A DNA stretch of 48,596 bases from Tannerella sp. (GCA_031285685.1 JAITVS010000261.1:1-48596); one strand, 5' to 3'. Shown: positions 26,950-37,500, counted from the stretch's first letter. Notes: generated from the letters alone by a model not told the origin. Program-made: numbers and translations.

Positions 26950-28368
26950 CTACTCACGGTCTTTTTCCTTTGCTACTTCCACTGCTTTTGTAGTGATATA
27001 GTATTTTGCCAGGGTATTGGGTGTTTCCCACTCAGGCATGTTACGGTTTACTAAAAAGCCGAAAAAGCTTTCGGCGACGTATTTGAAATGAGATTCATGA
27101 CCCTCCCTGTTTTCTTCCGGTATGTTGATAAGATATTCGCCTTTATTTCCCGTTGGAGAATAGGAGACAAAAGGATAGTTCGTTTTGATTTTATCGATTG
27201 TTTTCTGCAATATTCCGACGAATACTTTTTCGTCAATCCCTTCCGGTTGTTGCGCATACAGTTGTTTCATAAAGTTTTGTTCTTTGCCTTGAACCGTTCT
27301 CAAAATGGCTTTTGTACCTTTCATTTCTGCCATAAACATGTCACTGCTGCCTTCCGGAGCCTGATAGTTCCAGATTACTTTCAAACTCACCTGATGATTT
27401 CGTACATTGAAATGAATCGTTCCGTTTGCATAAACTTTCAAAGTGGAGTTGTCGAGATATTTTTGAAGGTAATCAGGATAGGTTGTCTCTTGTGTAGACC
27501 GAGTAAATTGTTCCAAGTTGAGATCGGTTGTCCAATGGGTTGCGGTAATCGTTCCGATGTCTTGTCTGTAATCAATCGCTTGATCAGGAAAACATTTCCA
27601 GAACAGTAAATCAATCAGATGAGTCGTTATGTCGGCAATTCCTTCGCCTTGTTGTTCTACGTCGTAAAACCAGGCCGGACGAATCAACGGTGCACCTGAT
27701 ACCTCTTTATAAAAGTGATGTATACTTTCCATATACACTGCCGGCGCTTCCGGGGTTCCCGGTTGCAGTTGACCAAAGAACTCGTTGTCATTGATAAGTT
27801 CCTTTTCGATGATATTCAGCATATCATAACGTTCGGTCATCATATCGTAGACCTGTACGTGCCGGTTCTTTGCATTGGCATAGGCTTTTTCCAACAGCAG
27901 GAAGTTTTCCCGGTTAATCGCCATCGGTTTGTCAGATAATACATGCAAGCCGGCTTCTATCGCATTAAATATATATTCGGTCTTTTCCCTGTTATTACCG
28001 GCAAGTATGACTATATTTCCCTTTTGATTGTCGAGCATTTTTTTCTGAAAATCACTGCCTGTATAGACGATCTCCTTCCAGTCTGTCGGAACTTTTTTCC
28101 TGTTATTGAATGATTTAATTGCTGAAAGATATTGTTTTAATCCTGTGTCATCGGGTGATACTGCGTATATATACACCGAATCATTCACTTGTGGCATCCA
28201 GCTCTTTTGGAGCAGACTGGCATGAAAATGTCCCGGAGCCAAAACAATTAATTTTGCTTCTCCTTCTTTTCCGGTGAAAGTTGTTGTATTCCTGGCGCTG
28301 TCTTTGCTTTTCGGGTTGCATGAAAATAGTGCCAGTCCGATTGCGCCTACTATCCAATAAATTTTCAT
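26950..28368 (-). CDS. Gfo/Idh/MocA-like oxidoreductase lipoprotein
   Basis: The 472-residue protein has a lipoprotein signal (GAIGLALFSC/NPKSK). The Rossmann-like segment is LIVLAPGHFHASLLQ, without the usual GxGxxG. A DKP motif is present (HVLSDKPMAINRENF), followed by ESIHHFYKEVSGAPLIRPAWFYDV and a long C-terminal domain of the 'putative oxidoreductase C-terminal' kind (IADITTHLIDLLFW). It is likely anchored in the periplasm or at the surface and acts on a sugar; NAD use is expected but the altered loop leaves doubt. It follows the double-hydrolase gene by 52 nt. It ends in TAG; nine sense codons later the Nramp-like gene begins in the same frame. Confidence 0.78.
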   Translation of the reverse strand: MKIYWIVGAIGLALFSCNPKSKDSARNTTTFTGKEGEAKLIVLAPGHFHASLLQKSWMPQVNDSVYIYAVSPDDTGLKQYLSAIKSFNNRKKVPTDWKEIVYTGSDFQKKMLDNQKGNIVILAGNNREKTEYIFNAIEAGLHVLSDKPMAINRENFLLLEKAYANAKNRHVQVYDMMTERYDMLNIIEKELINDNEFFGQLQPGTPEAPAVYMESIHHFYKEVSGAPLIRPAWFYDVEQQGEGIADITTHLIDLLFWKCFPDQAIDYRQDIGTITATHWTTDLNLEQFTRSTQETTYPDYLQKYLDNSTLKVYANGTIHFNVRNHQVSLKVIWNYQAPEGSSDMFMAEMKGTKAILRTVQGKEQNFMKQLYAQQPEGIDEKVFVGILQKTIDKIKTNYPFVSYSPTGNKGEYLINIPEENREGHESHFKYVAESFFGFLVNRNMPEWETPNTLAKYYITTKAVEVAKEKDRE

Positions 28369-28420
28369 TTGATTTGTATTTTAGATTTGTTACTTTGATT
28401 TATTACTGAAAAATACGGTT

Positions 28421-31039
28421 TTAAGGTTCCGGCCAATTCAGGTGCTTATGTAAAAACGGATATGTTTTTATTCCGTTGATGATATGCCCTCCTTCATGTA
28501 AATCCAAATCGGTCAGGTCTCCTTTTCCCTGTTGTTCATAATATTCCTTTATTTTTGCGTATTCATGTTCTACCCAACCCGGAGGTGCAATTCCATCCTT
28601 TTTTCCATGTTCGACCATAAAGGGACGTGGAAAAATGAGGTAGTTAGATATTTCGGCGTATTCCATTGTGTGGCCTCTGTTCCACATCGGCATTTCGGAA
28701 TCGACATGATACACAAAACCGGTTGGAAAATAAACAGTTGTTTCTTTTCTGGCGCTTTCATTAAAGTATGCGCAATTGATACTCATGGAATACTCCGGTA
28801 CCATGGAGGCGATAAGAGAAGCCGCCTGTCCGCCGATACTTTTACCGTACAGGGCAATTCTGGAAGTATCAATAAACGGCAGTGCCCCGAACCAGCGTAT
28901 TAATTGTTCGTGTTGCCTTCCGACGTTTGACCAGAGCGTGTTTTTTAAAGGTTTGGCAATCCGGTCGATCCACCGGAACCGGGTTTCTCCGGTCCAGTTT
29001 CCTAAAGGCGTAAAAACAACAAATCCCCGGTCAGCCATTTTCCGGCCGACCTCAAAATAACCGCTTTTTTCACTCATGGCTGTCATCGGATTTCCACCCC
29101 GTCCGTGTTGCAGGACGATTACAGGACGTTTTTCATCCGGTTTGATCCCTTTCGGAATCGTCAGAATACCCCATAATTCGACATCCGGAAAAACATCGAT
29201 TAATACATCGTAACATGTATAACCCGGCTGTTCGTCGATCCGTTTCGTTCTTGCGTTCACAGGTGAAAAGTCATCATCCAGCCATCCGGTTAATTCCTGC
29301 CGGAAAAACTCCCGTGTCTTTTCCGGTCCGGTCAGTGTTTTTACGAAATCTTTCCTGACATATTCACTGTCCCTTAATAAGAGTTGTGTATGACCAACCA
29401 TTTGTTCGACCATGCGTCCCATTCGTGCAGTGAAATCAACTTCTTTGCGGGTATCTTCCGGGATGACATCCGAAAGAGGCGTCGGTTCCACATGACCCAA
29501 CACATTCATAAACCGGAGCATAGCTTTTTCAGAACCAGCAGGAAGAGTTTTCCCTGCATGATGTTCCAAAAATACCTGTTTGCCCAACTCTTTTCCGGTA
29601 AGCGGGACGATACGGTTAAATTCCGATTCCACCTCATCGAACGAATGTGTCCATAGTTCACCCGGAGGCTCGATTTTTTTTCCTTCATTTTTTGTGCCGT
29701 CATAAACCGGAACGTCACTGTATTCAACAACTAAGGAACGGGGGGCGATAAGGTTTGCTATTTCTGCGTCACCGAACATTTTCAGCAATCCCCAGACATT
29801 CCGGTAGATAGGTTCCTGCCATATCTTTTCCCGCGGAGCAAAATAGCCACTGACCAGAGCCGCTTTTATCCGGATATCCAGGGCCGCCGTATAAAAGGCT
29901 AATAAACCGCCTTCGCCGTATCCGGCTATTCCGATCGGCACACTGCCTTTTCCCTGTTGTTCAAACCAGTCGACAACGGCCTCTATTTTTTGTATTTCAT
30001 ACCCTGCGACAGTCCGTCCCATCTCATGTGCCTGCGAATAGATCCAGGTTCGGGAAGGCCTATCTGTACCTCGTGACCAGCGATTGGTGCGATCAATAAT
30101 CACCGGAATCACGACCGTATATCCGTTTTCGGCCAAATGGCGGGCAAACTGTGATTCTTCCTGTATGTTTGTACTCAATCCGGCAAGATCTTCTGGATGC
30201 TGATCGGCATCCGGAATGGCTATCGTATACCCTTTGGGTGTCGTCCTGGGTTCCAGTAAAAGACCTTCTCCAAAGATCTGACGGGGAACATCGAGTTCCG
30301 GCCAGTTTTGCAATGCCGGCCGTGGAACGATTTCTTTCAATACAGGCCAGTGAACTTCATATACGGTATACAAATCTGTTTCGCTTACCTTATTTAACTT
30401 TTTCATAGAGACAGGTACACGTTCGTCTATAGCACCGAGAATTTTTCTGAACTGCTCCCGGTTCGATTTAATCGAAGCCTCATATGCTTCCGGAGAAGAA
30501 AGATCTCTTTCCCAGTATAATTTTCTTTTCTCTTTTTCGGATTCTACTCTCTTTTCATAAAATAAGCGTACGCCGTCAATGATATTCTCCCATTGTACGT
30601 CTTTTTCCAGCCGGGTGGTGAAAGGAAGGTATTCGCCTGAATAGTCACTTGCATTAAATTCGGGAGGTTCGGGCAGTATGCCGAGTGACAAATTGCTTAA
30701 CCGGGATGATATATGATATTCCAACGATTGAAATCCCTTTTTTTCGGCAATTAATGTCATGTTGAAGCCTGGTGTCCTCTTTTTTATAAAGGATGTGGTA
30801 TTTATGTCTTCAATGGAGATTGCGGGATAGGTGGAAAGAGGAATTTTCAGTTTGAAATCTCCATTTTTATTCGTAACGGTTGAATAACCGGTTCCTTGTA
30901 AACAAACTTTAGTTCCTTTTGCCGGTTCTCCGTTTAATCCATTTTGAACAACTCCTGTTATTTCAAAAGAAGGATTCGTGCATTTTACCGTTAAAAAAAC
31001 AGTAATGGCCAGAATATATAATATACGATATTTAAACAT
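28421..31039 (-). CDS. Lipoprotein with two alpha/beta-hydrolase domains, the first with Gly for the nucleophile Ser
   Basis: The 872-residue product has a lipoprotein signal (FLTVKC/TNPSFE) and a carboxypeptidase-regulatory-like domain (about 25-110). Hydrolase domain 1 (about 230-480) has a nucleophile elbow reading GIAGYGEGGLLAFYTAALD, with Gly375 where a Ser is expected. Domain 2 (about 580-872) has an intact elbow ALYGKSIGGQAASLIA (Ser734), oxyanion-region HGRGG and a late His in LDLHEGGHIING. It resembles acetyl-xylan-esterase-like proteins. Probably only domain 2 is catalytic, while domain 1 may bind substrate. It lies 23 nt after the DoxX fusion gene and ends in TAA. Confidence 0.75.
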   Translation of the reverse strand: MFKYRILYILAITVFLTVKCTNPSFEITGVVQNGLNGEPAKGTKVCLQGTGYSTVTNKNGDFKLKIPLSTYPAISIEDINTTSFIKKRTPGFNMTLIAEKKGFQSLEYHISSRLSNLSLGILPEPPEFNASDYSGEYLPFTTRLEKDVQWENIIDGVRLFYEKRVESEKEKRKLYWERDLSSPEAYEASIKSNREQFRKILGAIDERVPVSMKKLNKVSETDLYTVYEVHWPVLKEIVPRPALQNWPELDVPRQIFGEGLLLEPRTTPKGYTIAIPDADQHPEDLAGLSTNIQEESQFARHLAENGYTVVIPVIIDRTNRWSRGTDRPSRTWIYSQAHEMGRTVAGYEIQKIEAVVDWFEQQGKGSVPIGIAGYGEGGLLAFYTAALDIRIKAALVSGYFAPREKIWQEPIYRNVWGLLKMFGDAEIANLIAPRSLVVEYSDVPVYDGTKNEGKKIEPPGELWTHSFDEVESEFNRIVPLTGKELGKQVFLEHHAGKTLPAGSEKAMLRFMNVLGHVEPTPLSDVIPEDTRKEVDFTARMGRMVEQMVGHTQLLLRDSEYVRKDFVKTLTGPEKTREFFRQELTGWLDDDFSPVNARTKRIDEQPGYTCYDVLIDVFPDVELWGILTIPKGIKPDEKRPVIVLQHGRGGNPMTAMSEKSGYFEVGRKMADRGFVVFTPLGNWTGETRFRWIDRIAKPLKNTLWSNVGRQHEQLIRWFGALPFIDTSRIALYGKSIGGQAASLIASMVPEYSMSINCAYFNESARKETTVYFPTGFVYHVDSEMPMWNRGHTMEYAEISNYLIFPRPFMVEHGKKDGIAPPGWVEHEYAKIKEYYEQQGKGDLTDLDLHEGGHIINGIKTYPFLHKHLNWPEP

Positions 31040-31062
31040 GTTAATAGAATTGTATTAGGTGA

Positions 31063-32640
31063 TTATCCGTACCATGGTCTGTTTCGGTTTTGGGCTTTTT
31101 CTACGCTTTTAATCGTTTGTATGACATTCTGAACAATCTGAAAATCGAACATTCCTACCTCGATGAAGTCAGCACCGTTGTCAAAGGCCCATTGGAATCC
31201 TTCTTCCGGAACAATAGCGCCACCGGCCAGCACTTTAAATCCCACTACCGGCTTTTTGACTTTTTGTACAAATTCGATTGTTTCTTCCGGAAATAGACAC
31301 CACATGTTGTCATGAAATTCGTTATGGTCTTCACTAATGTTGGCGCTCCATAGGAATGGTTTGCGGTTTTCTCTCGGATGTGCCGACCAATATTTGTCGT
31401 GGTGCATGGTCTTATAATAGAAATCGGGTTCAACTCCTGCATGCTGACAACTTATCATTGCCATGTTCATCGCTTGGATCGTATGTGCTCCAAGTCCGGC
31501 CGGATATCCTTGCTGCTGAATGTATTCAATACATTTGGCCACCACCTCGATGTCTCCTTCATAAGCTCTGCGATCGCAGGCTGCGCCTTGTATGAAAATG
31601 TAATCTACGCCCATATCGATAGCCTGGTCAACCGGGCCATAAATATCTTTTTGGGTAGGGGAGACATTTCTCCAGGTCTGGATTTTACTGCCGTACATTT
31701 TTTTATACTGTTCTAAAAGCGGAGTTGCATAAAAGAGATTAATACCGGTCTCTTCTGCCAGCAGATAGGTCTCAAGAACCTTTTTATTCGTATTGTATGC
31801 TTTGAATAAGGAACTGGCATATTTCAAATCCCGTGCATGGGCTGTTCCCGACAGGTGATTTGTCCCCATAATCAACCGGCTGACGGGAGGTCTGCCTTTT
31901 GCCAGGACTCCCATCGGTATTTCTCCCTCAATTTCGTTCAGCGAACTCCGCTTTAACATGATTGTTCCACCGGAAATCGCATCTATTTCAGAATCTTTTT
32001 TAGCCTTGATATAAGACCATGTGAAGACCCCGGCAAAAGGTAAAAATGTCAGGTTTTTGATCATATTGCGACGGCCGTTTGGAACCGGTATTTCCGTTGC
32101 AACAGGAATATGCTTTTTTCGCTTTTTAGGGAATGAAATTTTTTGCAGATAAGGTTTTATTTTTAAAAATAAGTTTTGCAAACCGATATTCAGCGTTTGA
32201 GGGAATAATGAGAGGACGATCAGTACAACCATCTCGATGAACGTCTTATCCACGACTAAATAACTCCCTTCCAGCGCAATTCCATAGTTATATCCGTTAA
32301 AAGGAGGATAAGCAAGGTAATAAAAGGATAGAAGCACAATCCCTGCATAAACGGCTATGCGGGCAAAAACCCCCAGGAATAATCCCAAGCCGATCAGAAT
32401 TAATCCCCAGATATTTAGAAAATCAACGATTTCCATAACCGTTTGGTTTGAGGCCAATGCATGAAAGAAGGCGGACATAAAACTGTGTGAATTTAACAGG
32501 TAGTTCTGGGCAGACCAGCCTGGAGTAACCAGTTTGATGAGTCCTTCATACAAGAAGTGCCAACCAATTATAATCCTGAGAATAACAAGCCCGTATTGTT
32601 TCCAGGATCTTGGTTTCGAGTTGTTTGTCAATTTGTCCAT
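31063..32640 (-). CDS. DoxX membrane domain fused to a TIM-barrel (aldo/keto-reductase-like) domain
   Basis: The 525-residue protein joins two modules. Residues 1-160 form a DoxX-type four-helix membrane domain (VILRIIIGWHFLYEGLIKLV, then ILIGLGLFLGVFARIAVYAG). Residues about 222-525 form a TIM-barrel-like domain (VSRLIMGTNHLSGTAHARD, VGFKVLAGGAIVPEEGF) that looks like an aldo/keto-reductase relative. Between them is NGRRNMIKNLTFLPFAGVF, a Tat-like twin-arginine motif at 190-191 followed by a hydrophobic stretch, as if a signal sequence had been kept inside the fusion. This suggests a barrel on the periplasmic side tied to the membrane. Function and substrate are unknown. It is separated from susD by a hairpin at 32710-32748 and ends in TAA. 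Confidence 0.72.
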   Translation of the reverse strand: MDKLTNNSKPRSWKQYGLVILRIIIGWHFLYEGLIKLVTPGWSAQNYLLNSHSFMSAFFHALASNQTVMEIVDFLNIWGLILIGLGLFLGVFARIAVYAGIVLLSFYYLAYPPFNGYNYGIALEGSYLVVDKTFIEMVVLIVLSLFPQTLNIGLQNLFLKIKPYLQKISFPKKRKKHIPVATEIPVPNGRRNMIKNLTFLPFAGVFTWSYIKAKKDSEIDAISGGTIMLKRSSLNEIEGEIPMGVLAKGRPPVSRLIMGTNHLSGTAHARDLKYASSLFKAYNTNKKVLETYLLAEETGINLFYATPLLEQYKKMYGSKIQTWRNVSPTQKDIYGPVDQAIDMGVDYIFIQGAACDRRAYEGDIEVVAKCIEYIQQQGYPAGLGAHTIQAMNMAMISCQHAGVEPDFYYKTMHHDKYWSAHPRENRKPFLWSANISEDHNEFHDNMWCLFPEETIEFVQKVKKPVVGFKVLAGGAIVPEEGFQWAFDNGADFIEVGMFDFQIVQNVIQTIKSVEKAQNRNRPWYG

Positions 32641-32709
32641 ATCTGAAAAATGATTAAGAATAGTATCCGCTCTTAGCTTCCGGTTTCATCTGTTATTGTA
32701 TGAGTAAAT

Positions 32710-32748
32710 CCATAAAATCGGATGATAATAACACACCCGATTTTATGG
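32710..32748 (-). terminator. Intercistronic hairpin between susD and the downstream enzyme genes
   Basis: A perfect 12-bp inverted repeat (CCATAAAATCGG at 32710-32721 and CCGATTTTATGG at 32737-32748) flanks a 15-nt loop, just downstream of the susD stop. The minus-strand sequence after the stem has no clear U-run, so it is more likely a partial terminator, processing site or mRNA-stabilising stem that raises susCD transcript over the following genes than a full terminator. Confidence 0.6.
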
Positions 32749-32758
32749 AAAAATGCAG

Positions 32759-34489
32759 TTATTTACCTGGAGCGCCTTCCCATCCCGGATTTTGAGTTAA
32801 ATTAGGATTTAATACAATCTCTGAAATCGGAATGGAATTCAGATAATCTCTTTCCGGAATAAAACCATACCCATTGGGTAATGCTTTCTGAAATGGGTCT
32901 AAAAATCCTTCTTCATCTACGGGATAAGGATTATTGGCAACTTGTGATGCTTTGAAACCTTTCGGCCTGGTTCCTACGATCAATTCTTCTGCGGCTGCCC
33001 ACCGGGCAATGTCATTCCAGCGATATCCTTCGCAAGCCAGTTCGATACGCCTTTCCCGTCTGATCTCATTGATAAGTGGGGAAAGATCCGGGAAGTCCCA
33101 GCCCGGGTCGACTGCAATGTTATTCAGTTCCATATCCGGCATACCGACTCTTTTTCTGAGCTTGTTAATAGAGAGATCCAGATCTTGCTGGGTGATTGTC
33201 TCTGATTCGGCTTTTGCTTCCGCATAATTTAATAACGCTTCTGCGTATCTGTATATCATACCGGGTGATTCCTCATACTGTTGTACATGATAATTCATAT
33301 CGGGATTGTACCCTTTAATATTGATATAACCTCCGGGTGAATTATGATATGCACTTGAATTTAAATTATCATATACGCTTGCCCAATAGTCGATCGTGCC
33401 ATCTTTGTGAATTCGCTGGATTCCATCATGAGGCGCGATGGTTTGAAAGAACCTGGGATCCCTGTTTTTCATTTCGTCCCTGAGTGATTCATGTCCTTCG
33501 AATAACGGACTGATACTGATCGGAAGACCGTCATTACATAGATAGGAGTCTGCCAGTTGTTTGGTAATCGAGAAGTTATTGGGAAATTCCATCCTGTGGT
33601 TCCGGTCATTTGTAAAATCACTGCTACCTCTTGAAAGTTCATTATTGTATTCCCTCCAGAACATGACCTCTACATTATTGGAAAAATCCTGTAATGCAAA
33701 CAGTTCCCTGTAATCATTTAGCGGATCGCCTGTGGTGTAAATGTCATAAGGACCCGATTGTATCAAATCTAAAGCCGCTTCGGCTGCCTTTTGGAAATAT
33801 TTTCCGGGATTCGCATTCTGGACCCCGAAAGGTGTTTCGTTATGATATTTCTGCCAGGTTCCTTCATAAAGTGCCACTCTGCTTTGAATCAGTAATGCGA
33901 TCCATTTATTGATCCGTCCTTGTCCTTTTGTTTTGTCAGCTGTCAGATACATAACAGCCGAATCTAATGCCGATATGATGTTAGACGCAATAAGATCGCG
34001 CGAATCTCTCGGATTGTATAATTCCGGGGAACCGGTATTTAATTCATGCGAGATCCATTGAATGTCTCCATATGACTGAAGCATGGAATAGTAGGATAAT
34101 GCCCTGAAAAAATAAGCTTCGCCTAAATACTGCTGGTAATCTGTCAATTTATAATCTGCTTCAACCTTTTTGTAATGATCGAAAAAATAATTTACCCGTC
34201 TGATCCAGCTAAATCCGATACTGCCGCTTGTCGCTACGACCCGGGTTCCCTGTAAACGGGTGTCTACGTTGGGGCCAACCTGATTATCGCTGTTGAAATC
34301 ATCTCCAAAATTTGGATATTTAGCAAAGAAAGACGTGCTGTAGAAACTATTCATATAGGTTTTCAGATCATCGGGAGTGTAAAAATAACTCATATCCGAA
34401 ATCGCGTCCTGTGGATAACGATCCAGGAAATCATCGCAAGACGGTAAACCTATTAACAATAAACTTAAATATAAATAAATCTTTCTCAT
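32759..34489 (-). CDS. SusD/RagB-family surface lipoprotein
   Basis: The 576-residue protein has a lipoprotein signal (LLLIGLPSC/DDFLDRYP) and the SusD pattern: YLGEAYFFRALSYYSMLQSYGDIQWI near residue 130, YRYAEALLNYAEAKAE near 420, RRERRIELACEGYRWNDIARW near 480, and the ending NPNLTQNPGWEGAPGK. It binds the glycan as the lid of the SusC at 34508-37750, lying 18 nt downstream of it. It is intact, unlike the SusD at 15669-17507. A hairpin follows its stop. It ends in TAA. Confidence 0.95.
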   Translation of the reverse strand: MRKIYLYLSLLLIGLPSCDDFLDRYPQDAISDMSYFYTPDDLKTYMNSFYSTSFFAKYPNFGDDFNSDNQVGPNVDTRLQGTRVVATSGSIGFSWIRRVNYFFDHYKKVEADYKLTDYQQYLGEAYFFRALSYYSMLQSYGDIQWISHELNTGSPELYNPRDSRDLIASNIISALDSAVMYLTADKTKGQGRINKWIALLIQSRVALYEGTWQKYHNETPFGVQNANPGKYFQKAAEAALDLIQSGPYDIYTTGDPLNDYRELFALQDFSNNVEVMFWREYNNELSRGSSDFTNDRNHRMEFPNNFSITKQLADSYLCNDGLPISISPLFEGHESLRDEMKNRDPRFFQTIAPHDGIQRIHKDGTIDYWASVYDNLNSSAYHNSPGGYINIKGYNPDMNYHVQQYEESPGMIYRYAEALLNYAEAKAESETITQQDLDLSINKLRKRVGMPDMELNNIAVDPGWDFPDLSPLINEIRRERRIELACEGYRWNDIARWAAAEELIVGTRPKGFKASQVANNPYPVDEEGFLDPFQKALPNGYGFIPERDYLNSIPISEIVLNPNLTQNPGWEGAPGK

Positions 34490-34507
34490 AATATGATGTA
34501 TTGTAAT

Positions 34508-37500
34508 TTAAAACGTTAAGTTAACACCCACGGAAAAGACCTTGGAAAGAGGATAAATACGTCCGGCCTGATAGCCGTCATTTGCCGGATCGGAAGCAAT
34601 CGTCGTTTCCGGATCGAAATTATCTGGCAAGCCTGTGATTGTCAGTAGATTTTCGCCAGATAGATAAACTCTGGCTCTTTGAAGAAATACTTTTTCAGAA
34701 ATACGGGTCGGTAAAGTATAACCGATCTGAAGATTTTTTAATCTCAGGTAGGCCGCATTCTGAAGATATCGTGTTTGTACCTGCCGGTTTTTGTTCGTTT
34801 GTGCGGAGAAATAGGGTTTTGCAAAATAAGCATTGGTATTAGGACCCAGCATATTCGTTTCGTCGGCGGGCCTCCAGTAATCCATGGTTCTGGAATTCTC
34901 ATAAAGTCCGGAACTGGCATAGCCTGACAGCATTCCCCAAAATACCTGCATCGTATTAGGAGGGAAATAATCTCTTTTTCCGACACCTTGCCAGAACATA
35001 TTGAAATCTAGCCCTTTCCAGTTAAAGCCAGCCGATATGCTATAATTATACCGGGGGGTGGTGTTCCCTATTACTTTCAGATCACCATGATCATTCAGTG
35101 TCCGGGTACCGTCATTGATTTTTCCGTCACCGTTTAAGTCCTTATATTTGATGTCGCCAGGCCCCCAGGTTGCATAAAATTTGGATTGATCAGGCATTGC
35201 TTCTCCCTCGGCCTGGATAATGCCATCGGTGGTGTAACCCCAGATCTCTCCAACTTCTTTGCCGGGATACCAGGTATCAATTAACTCCTTGTCATTATAA
35301 TATTTCAGAATCTTTGCCCGGTGATCTCCAATGCTGATTTTAGCATTGTAAGAAAAATCAGATGAGATCCGGTCTCTCCATGAAAGCACCAATTCAAATC
35401 CTTTAGTAGACAGTTCCGCATTGTTTCTTTGGGGAGCAGAAGCGCCTAACGGATAAGGCAAGGTCTCGGTCGGGCCCAGCATGTCTTTAGTAATCCTTTC
35501 AAACCAGTCGAAAGTCACCTGCAATCGGTTATTCAGGAAGCCGGCATCGAAACCAATATTAGCCGTAGTGATTTTTTCCCATGTGAGGTCATGACTTATA
35601 AGTCCGGGAGGAGTGACATACTGAGGTCTCGTTCCGTCAATGATCCAATTGAGTTCAGAACCGACTCCCATCGTTGATAAGTAAGAATACAAACCGACAT
35701 TCTGATTCCCTAATGAACCGTAAGATCCTCTGATTTTAAGGATGTTAATGGCTGATTGGAGCGATTCCCAGAATTCTTCTTTGGAGATTACATATCCAAC
35801 GGAAGCGGATGGGAAAAATCCCCATCGGGTATCCGGAGAAAAGCGCGATGAACCGTTGTATCTCGCACTGACTTCTATCAGATATTTCTCTTTGTAGTTG
35901 TAATTAATACGTCCGAAAATACCTTGTGTAGCCCAGTGATTCATGGCATCTGTAACTGTTTTTTCTCCCAGAGATGTCTTTATTGATGGAACTTCGTCAG
36001 TTATCAGGCCGACGCCTTTTCCTGTTAATGAAGTATATTTTTTTTCTTCTTGCTCATATCCCGCTAAAGCATTCAGATAGTGATTACCCAGTGTCGTTTC
36101 GTAGGAAGAAACAACATTCAGTAACGAATAGTTTGTTTGTGTATAGACTGCTTCCCAACTGGATTCGGGTTTTCCGACATTACCGAATTGGCCGGTGCCC
36201 AATTCAACCCATACGGGTTTTGGATGTGTAAAACGCCTGGTATTTATTACATTGTGATTATATGAAAAACTCGTTACCCATCCTTTAATAGGTTCAATAT
36301 CAGCTCCTAAATTTGCAAAGAAGTCGTTCGATTCCCATTTATCCCTTCCGGAATCCTGTTGCCATCTGACTAACGGACATTGAATCGTTCCATTAATATT
36401 GTACATCGGCATCAGGGGGGCAAATGTAAGCATCTCACCCATCATGTGTTCCCTGCCGACAGTAGTTTGCCCTACGGGATAATCCGATAATCCTTTGGCG
36501 TATTTAATGCCTGTTTTCACATTCAGCCACTTGGTTACTTGCGAATTCAGGTTGGAGAGCAGGTTGAATCTTTTATAATTGTCATTTCCATAACGGTAGA
36601 TACCATCCTGAGTTACAAATCCACCGGCTATGTAATAATTTGTTTTTTCGCTTCCTCCGGATAGATTAATATGATGCTTTTGATTAAAGGAATGATCTGC
36701 GATCAATAACTTCGGCCAATTGTTATTGGCATTTCCGACGCGTCTTCCGGCCCAGATATTATCAACAGGTTTTTCCGGATCGTACTCATAAGGGAAAGTT
36801 CCTTCCATATAACGCCGTACCCGATCCACTTGTTCATCACTATAAAGCGGGGCTAAACCAGCATTCGCATTCGCCTGATTATAGGCTGTAACCCATGACA
36901 TCGCGTCCACAAAACTGGATATTCTCATAGGTACATTCATGGATAAATTATTACTGTATCCAACGCTTACTTTACCCGTTTTACCTTTTTTGGTAGTAAT
37001 AAGTATAACCCCAAACGGCGCTCTGGAACCGTAAATGGCAGAAGCCGAAGCATCTTTTAATATAGAGATACTCTCTATTGATTCAGGGTCAATGTTATTG
37101 ATATTCACTTCAACTCCATCGACTAGTATTAAAGGAGCAGCATCGGCATTGATTGACCCCATTCCACGGATGTTCCAGCTTGATGTAGCCCCAGGTTCTC
37201 CTCCCCGCATTCCCATGGTTATATTTAAGTTTGGAGATGCTCCTTTCACCAATTCACCCATATTTACCGCAGCTCTGTTCTGGAGTTCATCCCCGGATAT
37301 TGCATCGACCGATCCGGTTAAATTTACCTTCTTTTGGGTTCCGTATCCTATCACGACCACCTCTTCCATTTGCTGAAGATCCTCACCCATCGTGATATTT
37401 ATAACAGTTTGATTACCGGTTTTCAATTCCTGTGTGATGTATCCGATATAAGAAAAGACTAATATCGCTTCCTTATCAGGTACATTAATACTATACTGGC

